Shown: in pieces, positions 18,926 to 25,928 of the stretch
Position numbering within the stretch: the first letter of the stretch is position 1
Layout of the letters: each line of letters opens with the position of its first letter
From: Bacillaceae bacterium JMAK1
GTDB taxonomy: Bacteria; Bacillota; Bacilli; Bacillales; Marinococcaceae
Length of the DNA stretch: 50,664 nt
Assembly (NCBI GenBank): GCA_012970285.1
Contig: JIBW01000009.1
Span: forward strand, 1-50,664
Direction: 5' to 3'
Position numbers and translations under genes: made by a program
Notes under the pieces: model-generated
Told to the model about the DNA's origin: nothing
The model's input: only the letters and a program-made list of their open reading frames with translations
Database searches by the model: none

Positions 18926-19227
18926 TTAAATAACTTCCCGAACAAGCCTTTTGGTTTGCCTGAGCCATTGCTATCTACGTAGATTAAATCATCAACTTTT
19001 CCTACGATTGAAACGATGCCTTCTTCCACATTCAAGTTCTTCATATGCAAGTCATGACCTCGAACAGATAGGAAACCCATGACGGTTTCTAATAGAAACT
19101 CTTCACTATCAAAACTTTGAACTTCTTTTACTCCGCTAATTTCGAGAAGTTTACGACCTTTCATAATCACTTCATGATCACTATTCGTGTTGTTTTGGTA
19201 CCGTTGATTCGTGACATATTCAGACAT
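18922..19227 (-). CDS. yabP: Sporulation protein YabP
   Basis: The 101-residue protein has the YabP/YqfC fold, seen in HEVIMKGRKLLEISGVKEVQ and FLSVRGHDLHMKNLNVEEG. In B. subtilis YabP is made in the mother cell under sigma-E and takes part in coat and cortex assembly. ATG 19227 has GGAGG seven bases upstream. A terminator separates it from hslR, so a separate promoter must lie at 19240-19300. A CATAAGAT at about the right distance could be a sigma-E -10, but no convincing -35 is visible. Confidence 0.92.
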   Translation of the reverse strand: MSEYVTNQRYQNNTNSDHEVIMKGRKLLEISGVKEVQSFDSEEFLLETVMGFLSVRGHDLHMKNLNVEEGIVSIVGKVDDLIYVDSNGSGKPKGLFGKLFK

Positions 19228-19307
19228 ATCGATTCCTCCCAACATAATCCAATCGTTGTCTTATCTTATGCCTCACCGTATTGAAAAAGAACAAGCCATT
19301 CACATCG

Positions 19308-19341
19308 ATAAAAAAAGAAGCCCTTTTATAAAAGGGCTTCT
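19308..19341 (-). terminator. Terminator of the mazG-hslR unit
   Basis: A perfect palindromic stem AGAAGCCCTTTT / AAAAGGGCTTCT (19316-19341) is followed by TTTTTTT on the minus strand, just beyond the hslR stop. Confidence 0.9.
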
Positions 19342-19357
19342 GATACGTTGGAGTTTC

Positions 19358-19618
19358 TCAATCGCCGTGGTAGACTTCTTCAATTGTCGTATACATATGT
19401 GCCGCCTCATTCTTTTGGGCCGCACTGTTAATTGATTCGACCTTTACACGAAGCGTCTTTTTTCCGAAGCGAATGGACACTTCATCTCCTGGGATTACTT
19501 CAGTTCCAGCTTTTGCAGCATGGCCATTTACGGTAATACGGCCTGCAGCTGCAACTTCCTTAGCCACAGTACGCCTTTTTATAATTCGTGATACTTTAAG
19601 AAACTTATCGATTCTCAC
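19358..19618 (-). CDS. hslR: S4-domain RNA-binding heat shock protein HslR (RqcP)
   Basis: The 86-residue protein is a single S4 domain (MRIDKFLKVSRIIKRRTVAKE, AAAGRITVNGHAAKAG). In B. subtilis YabO/RqcP works with RqcH in ribosome-associated quality control, adding alanine tails on stalled 50S subunits. The start is a GTG right after the mazG stop codon, with AGGG inside the end of mazG as its likely ribosome-binding site. Confidence 0.93.
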   Translation of the reverse strand: MRIDKFLKVSRIIKRRTVAKEVAAAGRITVNGHAAKAGTEVIPGDEVSIRFGKKTLRVKVESINSAAQKNEAAHMYTTIEEVYHGD

Positions 19619-21115
19619 CTAATTGCCCTCACTTTCTCGTTCCAATTGTTTTGCCTCGTCCCAAAAACGATCCATCGCTTCTAGCGATACGTCATTCATC
19701 GTTTGTCCTTGTTCTAATAAACGCTTTTCAATGTGCATAAACCGCTTTTTAAACTTCTTATTCGTCATCTGCAATGCTTCTTCTGGTTGTAATCGATAGA
19801 ACCGAGCAAGGTTTACAACAATAAACAACACATCGCCAAGTTCTTTCTTAATGTCCACTTCGTCATGTCGTTCGCTTAACGCTTCTTTCCACTCACGAAT
19901 CTCTTCGTCGAGTTTTTGCCACATTGGCGCTGCTGTTTCCCAACTGAATCCTACTTTTGCGGCTTTCTTTTGCAATTCGTAGGAAACCATGAGTGCTGGC
20001 ATCGACTTCGGGATTCCTGTCAGCACAGATTGGTCAATTTCTTGGCCTTGCTTTTCTTGTTTTTTTATTTCGTCCCAATTCGTCACGACGTCCTCGCTCG
20101 TTTCGACAGTAGCTGTTGAAAAGACGTGTGGGTGTCTTCGGATCATCTTATCCGTAAGTGTCTTTATCACATCATCAATCGTATAGTACCCTTCATCTTC
20201 ACCAATTTGGCTATGAAGCATCACTTGTAACAACACATCGCCAAGTTCCTCAATGAGATGATCATCATCTTCTTCATCGATTGCTTCTAATACTTCATAA
20301 GCTTCTTCTAGCAAGTATTTCTTGAGCGATTGATGCGTCTGCTTACGATCCCAAGGGCATCCGTCAGGGCTTCGCAATACGCCAATGACTTCTCGTAAAC
20401 GACGGAACGTGTGACGAGTTAGCTCTTCTTCACGCACCGGGGGAACATAGACAACAGCTAAGTTCGATGTCTCTTCAAACGCCCGGTCCAACTCATAAAG
20501 AGGCATTTTGACAACGGATTCACCGGCTCCACCCGCTTCTTTTACGACCATCACACTATAGTCGTCTGGTAATTGCTCCATTAAAGAAAGTTTAACGTTG
20601 GATGCAGTAAAGAAATCGTACACCTGTGTCAAAATCAAATGTTGATTTAACGACCAGTCCGGACTAGAAAAGCTTGTCGCATCAAGAAGCTGAAAGCCTT
20701 CACTAGGGTCAATCCGCAACGCTGTAAAAACCGGATCTAGAAAGCTTTGCCCCCCTTCAATCTGGAGGTGAATGACACCTTGTCGTTCCTTTTCTAGTAA
20801 TCGTTGCACGGTTTCTTCCGCGACAAGTGGATGGCCAGGTACGGCATACAAGACCGGTTCATCATGACGAGACGCTTCGTTAACTAATTGCTCAACAATT
20901 GCTTCGTACACCGGTTGGAACGTATCGTGCACTTCATATACATCATCAAATGGATGAATCGTAAGTCCTTCTAACTCCAATTCTTCCATTACCGGGTGTG
21001 CTTTCGTTCTTACATACAATTTATTTGAATTTTTTAATCGTTTATACGTTGAAAGTGTCATTTGGTCGAGCGATCCCGCCCCTAAGCCAAATACACAAAT
21101 TGTTGGTAAATTCAC
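19619..21115 (-). CDS. mazG: Tetrapyrrole methylase-MazG nucleotide pyrophosphohydrolase fusion (YabN)
   Basis: The protein of about 498 residues begins with a SAM-dependent tetrapyrrole-methylase-like domain (VFGLGAGSLDQMTL; residues 1-220). Two MazG regions follow, with the metal-binding EELGDVLLQVMLHSQ (about residue 290) and KKELGDVLFIVVNLARF (about residue 420). MazG hydrolyses nucleoside triphosphates to monophosphates and removes aberrant nucleotides. GAGGAG at 21125-21130 suits GTG 21115 or TTG 21118 better than TTG 21124. It now has its own promoter region because a foreign segment separates it from spoVT. Confidence 0.92.
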   Translation of the reverse strand: MNLPTICVFGLGAGSLDQMTLSTYKRLKNSNKLYVRTKAHPVMEELELEGLTIHPFDDVYEVHDTFQPVYEAIVEQLVNEASRHDEPVLYAVPGHPLVAEETVQRLLEKERQGVIHLQIEGGQSFLDPVFTALRIDPSEGFQLLDATSFSSPDWSLNQHLILTQVYDFFTASNVKLSLMEQLPDDYSVMVVKEAGGAGESVVKMPLYELDRAFEETSNLAVVYVPPVREEELTRHTFRRLREVIGVLRSPDGCPWDRKQTHQSLKKYLLEEAYEVLEAIDEEDDDHLIEELGDVLLQVMLHSQIGEDEGYYTIDDVIKTLTDKMIRRHPHVFSTATVETSEDVVTNWDEIKKQEKQGQEIDQSVLTGIPKSMPALMVSYELQKKAAKVGFSWETAAPMWQKLDEEIREWKEALSERHDEVDIKKELGDVLFIVVNLARFYRLQPEEALQMTNKKFKKRFMHIEKRLLEQGQTMNDVSLEAMDRFWDEAKQLERESEGN

Positions 21116-21152
21116 CAAAGACAACTCCTCGTTTCTCTTGCTTGTCTATGTT

Positions 21153-21158
21153 ATTATA
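21153..21158 (-). promoter_or_regulatory. Probable -10 element of the mazG promoter
   Basis: The minus strand has a perfect TATAAT 38 bases upstream of the mazG start. A -35 at the standard distance is poor (TTGTAG lies at a 15-base spacing). As the neighbouring gene diverges, mazG must be transcribed from within this roughly 100-base gap. Confidence 0.45.
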
Positions 21159-21221
21159 TCATAGGCAATACCTCTACAATCTAGAAGCTTTACACATCAT
21201 TTATTAATGGGGGAATGAGTT

Positions 21222-22814
21222 TTGGCTAACTTAAAACGTTATGTCGCTGGCTTTGCAGGAGCCACAGTACTTCTTGCAGGTTGTTCATCAGATCCTGGTG
21301 CAGTTGAAGAAGGAAGCGACGGAGGTACATCAACGGGTAGTGCTGGAGGAGACCAATTTGTGTTAGCGCTCTCTTCAGACATTGTTTCTTTGGATCCGCA
21401 AGAAACAACAGACGTTCCATCATCACAAGTATCGACAAACATTTATGAAAATTTGCTAGAGCACGACAGTAATATGGAACTTCAACCTGTACTTGCAGAA
21501 TCGTACGAAATGGTTGACGATTTAACATGGGAATTCCAAATTCGTGAAGGCGTTACGTTCCATGATGGTGAAGAATTAAATGCAGATGCGGTTGTCAAAA
21601 ACTTTGAGCGTCTGTTAGATCCAGACAACGCGAAACCTCGTGCAAACATGTTTGAATTAGTAGAAGAAATTACAGCAATTGACGAGTATACAGTAGAATT
21701 CACAACGAGTGAACCTTTTGCACCACTTGACGCTCATCTTGCTCATAGCGCAGCAGCGATTATTAGTCCAGCAGCCATTGATGCAGATGAAAGTGGAGAT
21801 GCACTTTTAAGTGTTAATGCAGCAGGTACAGGCTCTTTTGAACTTGACGAATGGGCTCAAGGTAATGAAGTTCGTTTAAGCAAAAATGAAAATTATTGGG
21901 GCGAAGAGGCTCAAGTATCACAAGTAACACTTCGTGTTGTTCCAGAGCAAAGCACGCGTATCGGAATGCTTGACCAAGGGGAAGTACACTTTATTGATCA
22001 AGTAGAATCGGCAAACGCAGGCATTGTTGACGACATGCAAAATGCAAGTCTTCTTACACAAGAACAACTTGGATTTGAATACCTAGGCTTTAACACTGAC
22101 GTTGAGCCATTTGACGATCCTGATGTTCGTCGCGCCATCGCAATGGCCATTGATTCCGAAGTACTTCTTGAAGGTCTTTACGGTGGGTTCGGCTCTGTTG
22201 CAACAGGTCCCTTAAGCGAGTATACATTTGGATATAGCGAAGATACACAAGGTATTGAATACGATCCAGAAGGTGCGAAAGAATTATTAGCAGAAGCGGG
22301 TTACGAAGACGGCTTCTCTGCATCAATTCTTACAAATGACGCAAACCCTACACGTATTCATATTGCAGAAGTTGCTCAAGATTATCTTCAAGACATTGGC
22401 GTAGATCTTTCCATTGAAATGATGGAGTGGGGAGCATTTTTAGATGCTACTGATCAAGGGAATACGGAGATGTTCGTTCTTGGTTGGTCTACAGTAACTG
22501 CTGATGCTGATTATGCTTTGCATCCTAACTTCTATTCTGGAAATCACGGCTCTCAAGGAAACTCAACATTCTACGATAACGAAGAAGTCGACGCATTATT
22601 AACAGAAGCTCGTAGTGAATCTGATAATGAAGCCCGTGCTGATCTTTATGCACAAGCTGAGCAAATCATTATAGATGAAGCTCCAATGGTCTTTACCGTT
22701 CATAATGATTACATCACAGGTATTGCCAACTCTGTAGAAAACTTTAATCACTTAGCTACAGGTATTTATGACCTAAGTGAAGTTTCAATCAACGAAGAAG
22801 AAGCAGGATATTAA
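21222..22814 (+). CDS. Oligopeptide-type ABC transporter substrate-binding lipoprotein
   Basis: The 530-residue protein starts with a lipoprotein signal (hydrophobic run, lipobox LLAGC, lipidated Cys 21). A family 5 extracellular solute-binding domain follows, with the signature region ESYEMVDDLTWEFQIREGVTFHDGE split around residues 90-115. The mature protein is markedly acidic. It should bind peptides, nickel or other small ligands outside the membrane, but no permease or ATPase genes are nearby. The start is TTG at 21222 behind GGGGGA. An ATG at 21215 begins a 4-codon frame instead. It has its own terminator and runs against the flanking operons. Confidence 0.88.
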   Translation: MANLKRYVAGFAGATVLLAGCSSDPGAVEEGSDGGTSTGSAGGDQFVLALSSDIVSLDPQETTDVPSSQVSTNIYENLLEHDSNMELQPVLAESYEMVDDLTWEFQIREGVTFHDGEELNADAVVKNFERLLDPDNAKPRANMFELVEEITAIDEYTVEFTTSEPFAPLDAHLAHSAAAIISPAAIDADESGDALLSVNAAGTGSFELDEWAQGNEVRLSKNENYWGEEAQVSQVTLRVVPEQSTRIGMLDQGEVHFIDQVESANAGIVDDMQNASLLTQEQLGFEYLGFNTDVEPFDDPDVRRAIAMAIDSEVLLEGLYGGFGSVATGPLSEYTFGYSEDTQGIEYDPEGAKELLAEAGYEDGFSASILTNDANPTRIHIAEVAQDYLQDIGVDLSIEMMEWGAFLDATDQGNTEMFVLGWSTVTADADYALHPNFYSGNHGSQGNSTFYDNEEVDALLTEARSESDNEARADLYAQAEQIIIDEAPMVFTVHNDYITGIANSVENFNHLATGIYDLSEVSINEEEAGY

Positions 22815-22827
22815 GTCCGAGTTTTCG

Positions 22828-22860
22828 ACCCATCTGTACTTTTGTATAGATGGGTTTATT
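22828..22860 (+). terminator. Terminator of the substrate-binding protein gene
   Basis: ACCCATCT, a loop and AGATGGGT (22828-22855) are followed by TTATT. It lies 13 bases after the stop codon. Its tail touches the -35 of the next promoter. Confidence 0.8.
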
Positions 22861-22887
22861 GTGTTCTTTCGAACACTCCGATATAAT
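22859..22887 (+). promoter_or_regulatory. Promoter of the MFS gene
   Basis: -10 TATAAT (22882-22887) is perfect. A -35 TTGTGT (22859-22864, four of six consensus bases) is 17 bases upstream. Transcription would begin near 22894, giving an untranslated leader of about 130 bases before the exporter. Confidence 0.65.
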
Positions 22888-22905
22888 CTGAATAAATAAA
22901 AAACT

Positions 22906-22923
22906 GAGGTGCTTCCAATGTAA
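22906..22923 (+). other. Start-stop mini-ORF 1 (ATG TAA)
   Basis: A Shine-Dalgarno-like GAGGTG (22906-22911) is followed after six bases by ATG TAA (22918-22923), an initiation codon directly followed by a stop. Translated, it would hold a ribosome with initiator tRNA only. It may be a regulatory site or a chance match; a 4-codon GTG frame ending at the same TAA lacks a ribosome-binding site. Confidence 0.4.
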
Positions 22924-22951
22924 ACATCCACCCAACCATTTAGAATTTAAT

Positions 22952-23014
22952 AAAGGAGGTTATCCGATGTGATTCACTCCTTTTCTTCAGTAATCGACTG
23001 ATAAGAAAAGGAGG
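22952..23014 (+). promoter_or_regulatory. Putative translational attenuator of the MFS exporter
   Basis: AAAGGAGGT (22952-22960) precedes ATG TGA (22967-22972) at ideal spacing. Next comes a hairpin: arm CTCCTTTTCTT (22977-22987), inner stem CAGT/ACTG (22988-22991 with 22997-23000) and arm AAGAAAAGGAG (23003-23013). The last arm is the exporter's ribosome-binding site, so the hairpin hides it. The first arm can instead pair with the leader's own AAAGGAG (22952-22958), giving two exclusive structures. This is the layout of erm/cat-type translational attenuation, in which a ribosome stalled on the leader frees the downstream site. Confidence 0.65.
22969..23001 (+). CDS. Possible 10-residue leader peptide of the MFS attenuator
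   Basis: A GTG overlapping the ATG TGA start-stop (spacing of 9 bases from GGAGG) opens a 10-codon frame encoding MIHSFSSVID, followed by TGA and TAA. It runs through the 5' arm of the hairpin and stops in the inner stem, exactly where a stalled ribosome would open the structure. Either the start-stop ATG or this GTG could be used. Coding cannot be proven from one sequence. Confidence 0.4.
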   Translation: MIHSFSSVID

Positions 23015-23025
23015 CTGATGTTTTC

Positions 23026-24219
23026 GTGCATTGGAATTTTGTTTTTTTAGTCGTGGGCAGAGCTTGCCATCAATCGGGATTCGTACTCTTAATCGTTGCT
23101 CTCATGCACATGATTTATGTAGAGACTTCATCCGCATTATTCATGAGCTTAATCCCTGTAACGATTACTTCTGCTCGATTCGGCTCAAACCTCATAGCTC
23201 CGTTACTGTTTGCTCGTTTTTCTTTAACGACAATTCTCATATACGCTACGAGAACAAAAGTCTTACTTCTTGTGCTCGTCTATATTTGCATATTCTATGA
23301 TTTATTGTTTTCGGTCTATATCATTGTCTTTTTTATATCGATGATGGATGCCTGGTTCGACCCGAGCAGTCAAGCGCTTATTCCGAGAATCATTGCCAAG
23401 GAGGAACGCGTTCGTGCAAACAGTACGATCAGCCTCGTTAGTGAGGGTGTTGAATTCATTTGCTGGGCGCTTGGAGGTCTGTTACTTGCGTATGTTCATG
23501 CACCTTTTTTATTCCTACTCGTTGTGCTTAACGCGATCTTTACTGCCCTTTCGTTTTCCTGCTTACATCAACGAACGAAAGGGACGTTCGCGAACGACAG
23601 CACCTCAAAGACTTGGCAAACGGAAATTCGCCGTGGCTTCTCGGTAATGGTCTCGTCTCGGTGGCTTTCGCACGCTATATTGGCGTCATTTCTCACGTCT
23701 TTAGCAAGCGTCGTATGGATTGCAGCTATCACATACCTTTTTGTTGAACAAGTTCTCATGGAGAGTGAAAGCTGGTGGGGATTTTTGAATGCAAGCCTAT
23801 TAGTCGGATTGCTCTTTGCGGGTGTCATGCTAAGAAAGCTTCATTCTCTATTTCAAAAAAATCAATCTAAGACGGTGTTTATAGGGTTGGTTGGCACTGC
23901 AATCGTTACGTTTATATTCGCGTTAACGTTCGAGCCCGCTGTTGCGCTCTTCATCATTGCTTGTCTCGGGTTCTTTTTACAACTCGAGGCAGTCGCTTCA
24001 CATACTTTGTATCAAGAGCGTATAGACATAGACGTTCTTCCTTACGTCTATGCAGCGGAGGGCGCCATTGCCATGTTCGGATTTGCACTAGGATCCTTGC
24101 TCGTCGGCTTGGCCGCAAACCATATACATTTAACGTACATTTACTTGATTTCAGCACTCCTCATCGTATTGGCCAGTATTGTCTGGTTTCGAGCATTTAG
24201 ACAAGAATGGCGAAAATAA
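23026..24219 (+). CDS. MFS transporter, probable drug exporter
   Basis: The 397-residue protein has 10-12 hydrophobic membrane segments and resembles the MFS_3 group (EntS/Mef-like). In that group the region following the fourth helix reads like FDPSSQALIPRIIAKEERVRANS, seen here around residues 108-130 (split for brevity: FDPSSQALIPRI, then RVRANSTISLVSEG). The only usable in-frame start is GTG 23026, 11 bases after GGAGG. An ATG at 23018 starts a 10-codon frame that overlaps it out of frame. The leader suggests control by ribosome stalling, hence a role against a ribosome-targeting compound; that is inference, and the substrate is unknown. Confidence 0.8.
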   Translation: MHWNFVFLVVGRACHQSGFVLLIVALMHMIYVETSSALFMSLIPVTITSARFGSNLIAPLLFARFSLTTILIYATRTKVLLLVLVYICIFYDLLFSVYIIVFFISMMDAWFDPSSQALIPRIIAKEERVRANSTISLVSEGVEFICWALGGLLLAYVHAPFLFLLVVLNAIFTALSFSCLHQRTKGTFANDSTSKTWQTEIRRGFSVMVSSRWLSHAILASFLTSLASVVWIAAITYLFVEQVLMESESWWGFLNASLLVGLLFAGVMLRKLHSLFQKNQSKTVFIGLVGTAIVTFIFALTFEPAVALFIIACLGFFLQLEAVASHTLYQERIDIDVLPYVYAAEGAIAMFGFALGSLLVGLAANHIHLTYIYLISALLIVLASIVWFRAFRQEWRK

Positions 24220-24230
24220 TGGTCACGAAT

Positions 24231-24260
24231 AAAACCCCTTCCAAGGTTGGAGGGGGTTTT
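24231..24260. terminator. Bidirectional terminator between the MFS and GntR genes
   Basis: AAAACCCCTTCC and GGAGGGGGTTTT form a 12-base stem with T runs at both ends, so it can end transcripts from both convergent genes. It overlaps the stop codon of the GntR gene. Confidence 0.85.
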
Positions 24261-24924
24261 ATTCCGATGTAAGCACTTCATGTAAATGATCTAAATCGTG
24301 TTTAAGATGCTTCTTCATCATTGCACTTGCTTTTTGTGCATCTCGTTCTTTTAAGGCTTTAAAGATTTGTCGATGTTCGTCTTGTATATGCGTGGCACGC
24401 CCACGCCCTTCAAAGTTCATCACACGACAGTAGTATATCAGGGCCTCAATTGTACTCAATTGCTTCGCTAAGTATGGGTTGTGACTACATTGAGCTATCT
24501 CTTGGTGGAATTTCTGATTCCAATCAATAATGCGTTCGTCATCGGCTTGATCACGAATAAGCCGATCAACTTCTTCTAGAATATCTGAAACTGCCTCTAA
24601 ATCTTCTTCACTGGCGTGTATGACTGCCAATTCAACGGCCAATACTTCAAGCGCTATTCTAAGCTCATAGATGTGCTCGACGTCGGTTACCGTTAGGGAG
24701 TAGACAACAAATCCAAGTTTCTCATCTGCGACCAGCAAACCATCTTTTTCGAGCAATCGCATTGCTTCACGAATTGGGGAACGACTAATTCCCATTTCTT
24801 TTGATAGTTGACTCTCATTAATTCTGTCACCAGCACGATACGTGCGATCATAGATGCGTTGTTTGATTTCTCGATATAGTTGGAGGTAATATGGAGTCGG
24901 CTTATCAATCTTTGCAGCGCACAT
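24259..24924 (-). CDS. GntR-family transcriptional regulator, FCD (FadR) subfamily
   Basis: The 221-residue protein has an N-terminal winged helix (YREIKQRIYDRTYRAGDRI, then SQLSKEMGISRSPIREAMRL; residues about 15-70). An all-helical FCD ligand domain follows, with metal-binding candidates in DWNQKFHQEIA (Asp, His) and later histidines. Such regulators usually bind carboxylic acids and control a neighbouring catabolic operon, but none is next to it. Its target could be the adjacent exporter or lipoprotein gene. ATG 24924 has AGGTG six bases upstream; a GTG at 24933 is an alternative start. Confidence 0.85.
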   Translation of the reverse strand: MCAAKIDKPTPYYLQLYREIKQRIYDRTYRAGDRINESQLSKEMGISRSPIREAMRLLEKDGLLVADEKLGFVVYSLTVTDVEHIYELRIALEVLAVELAVIHASEEDLEAVSDILEEVDRLIRDQADDERIIDWNQKFHQEIAQCSHNPYLAKQLSTIEALIYYCRVMNFEGRGRATHIQDEHRQIFKALKERDAQKASAMMKKHLKHDLDHLHEVLTSE

Positions 24925-25043
24925 GTCATTCACCTATCTTTCAATCGATCGACAATGCTTCAAGTCCGTTTGTTCATCCCAATGATAACGCTACGTATTA
25001 TTTACGTTTAAATCTACAAAAACCGGGAAAAGGTTCTTTAACG

Positions 25044-25079
25044 TTAGAAAAGCAGACCACGATGACAATGGCCTGCTTT
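25044..25079 (-). terminator. Probable terminator of spoVT
   Basis: AAAGCAGGCC, a loop and GGTCTGCTTT on the minus strand (one mismatch) are followed by TCTAACG, a weak T tract. It lies about 110 bases beyond spoVT. The rest of the 25080-25186 gap shows only a short CCGG-based dyad around 25137-25162. Confidence 0.55.
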
Positions 25080-25186
25080 CCGTAGGTTATGATATTTGGG
25101 GTGAATCGATATGTTACTTACAATGATAAAGGAACAGCCGGAATCTGTAAAGGGATACCGGCTTATAAATTTAAATTAGTTCGGTA

Positions 25187-25726
25187 TCATTGTTCCATTT
25201 GTCTTGCTAAGAAACCAGCTGCTGTTTCAATAAGCATTCGTGCCACGCTTTCTTCGGGTGGTTTTTCTTTTGAAATCATGACAACAGCTCCGATTGGATC
25301 GCCGTTTGCAATAATCGGCGCGACAACATAACCTTCCATCGCATCTCGGTGATCACTTACTAAGTTGTACTCACCGTGTTGAAACTCCGCTTTCGTCGTA
25401 CGGGTATTAATCGCATCCTCTACAATTTCCCCAATACTCTTATTTGCATAGTCTTTTTTCGATCCACCAGATACAGCAATGTATGAATCGCGATCTGCAA
25501 CAAGAATAGGATGTCCTAAGCTGTCGTAAAGTGCCTCCGCATACTCCTTTGCAAAGTCCCCCAGCTCAGAGATGGGTGAATACTTCTTTAAAATGACTTC
25601 GCCGTCTCGGTCCACAAAGATTTCTAATGGGTCTCCCTCACGAATCCGTAACGTACGTCTGATTTCTTTTGGGATAACCACTCTGCCGAGATCGTCAATT
25701 CGACGAACAATACCAGTAGCTTTCAT
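25187..25726 (-). CDS. spoVT: Stage V sporulation protein T
   Basis: SpoVT is a forespore transcription factor that modulates sigma-G genes. The 179-residue protein has an AbrB-like swapped-hairpin DNA-binding domain (MKATGIVRRIDDLGRVVIPK; residues 1-50) and a C-terminal GAF-like domain (about residues 60-178). It closely resembles AbrB in its first 50 residues. It lies downstream of mfd, with a terminator and a sigma-G-like promoter between them. In B. subtilis yabM follows; here the inserted plus-strand genes do. Confidence 0.96.
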   Translation of the reverse strand: MKATGIVRRIDDLGRVVIPKEIRRTLRIREGDPLEIFVDRDGEVILKKYSPISELGDFAKEYAEALYDSLGHPILVADRDSYIAVSGGSKKDYANKSIGEIVEDAINTRTTKAEFQHGEYNLVSDHRDAMEGYVVAPIIANGDPIGAVVMISKEKPPEESVARMLIETAAGFLARQMEQ

Positions 25727-25793
25727 TGGTGTGCCTCACTTTCATGTCGATGTACTATCTAATCAATGATGTTCCTTCTCTCATGACTGTTTT

Positions 25794-25823
25794 TAGTATC
25801 CGTAACCAAAAAAGAACTATTCA
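25794..25823 (-). promoter_or_regulatory. Sigma-G-type promoter of spoVT
   Basis: On the minus strand TGAATA (25818-25823) is followed after 17 bases by GATACTA (25794-25800), close to the forespore consensus GNATR and CATNNTA. B. subtilis spoVT is transcribed by sigma-G. Confidence 0.65.
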
Positions 25824-25885
25824 CCCATAATAAAAAAAGTTTACCTTACACATCCTGATCCCGTAGATTACAGGGATTAATTCCA

Positions 25886-25926
25886 TAAAAAAAAATGAAG
25901 CACTCCATCATATAGAGTGCTTCATT
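25886..25926 (-). terminator. Terminator of mfd
   Basis: AATGAAGCACTC / GAGTGCTTCATT (25894-25926) is a perfect 12-base stem followed by a long T run on the minus strand. It begins right after the mfd stop codon. Confidence 0.92.
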
Positions 25927-25928
25927 CG

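Noticed and set aside
21215-21229. ATG at 21215 as the start of the substrate-binding protein
   Set aside because: It leads to a stop after four codons in a different frame and touches the Shine-Dalgarno sequence; TTG 21222 gives the complete lipoprotein signal.
25130-25165. AGCCGG / CCGGCT dyad after spoVT as a terminator
   Set aside because: The stem is short and interrupted, and no T run follows on the minus strand; the hairpin at 25044-25079 fits better.
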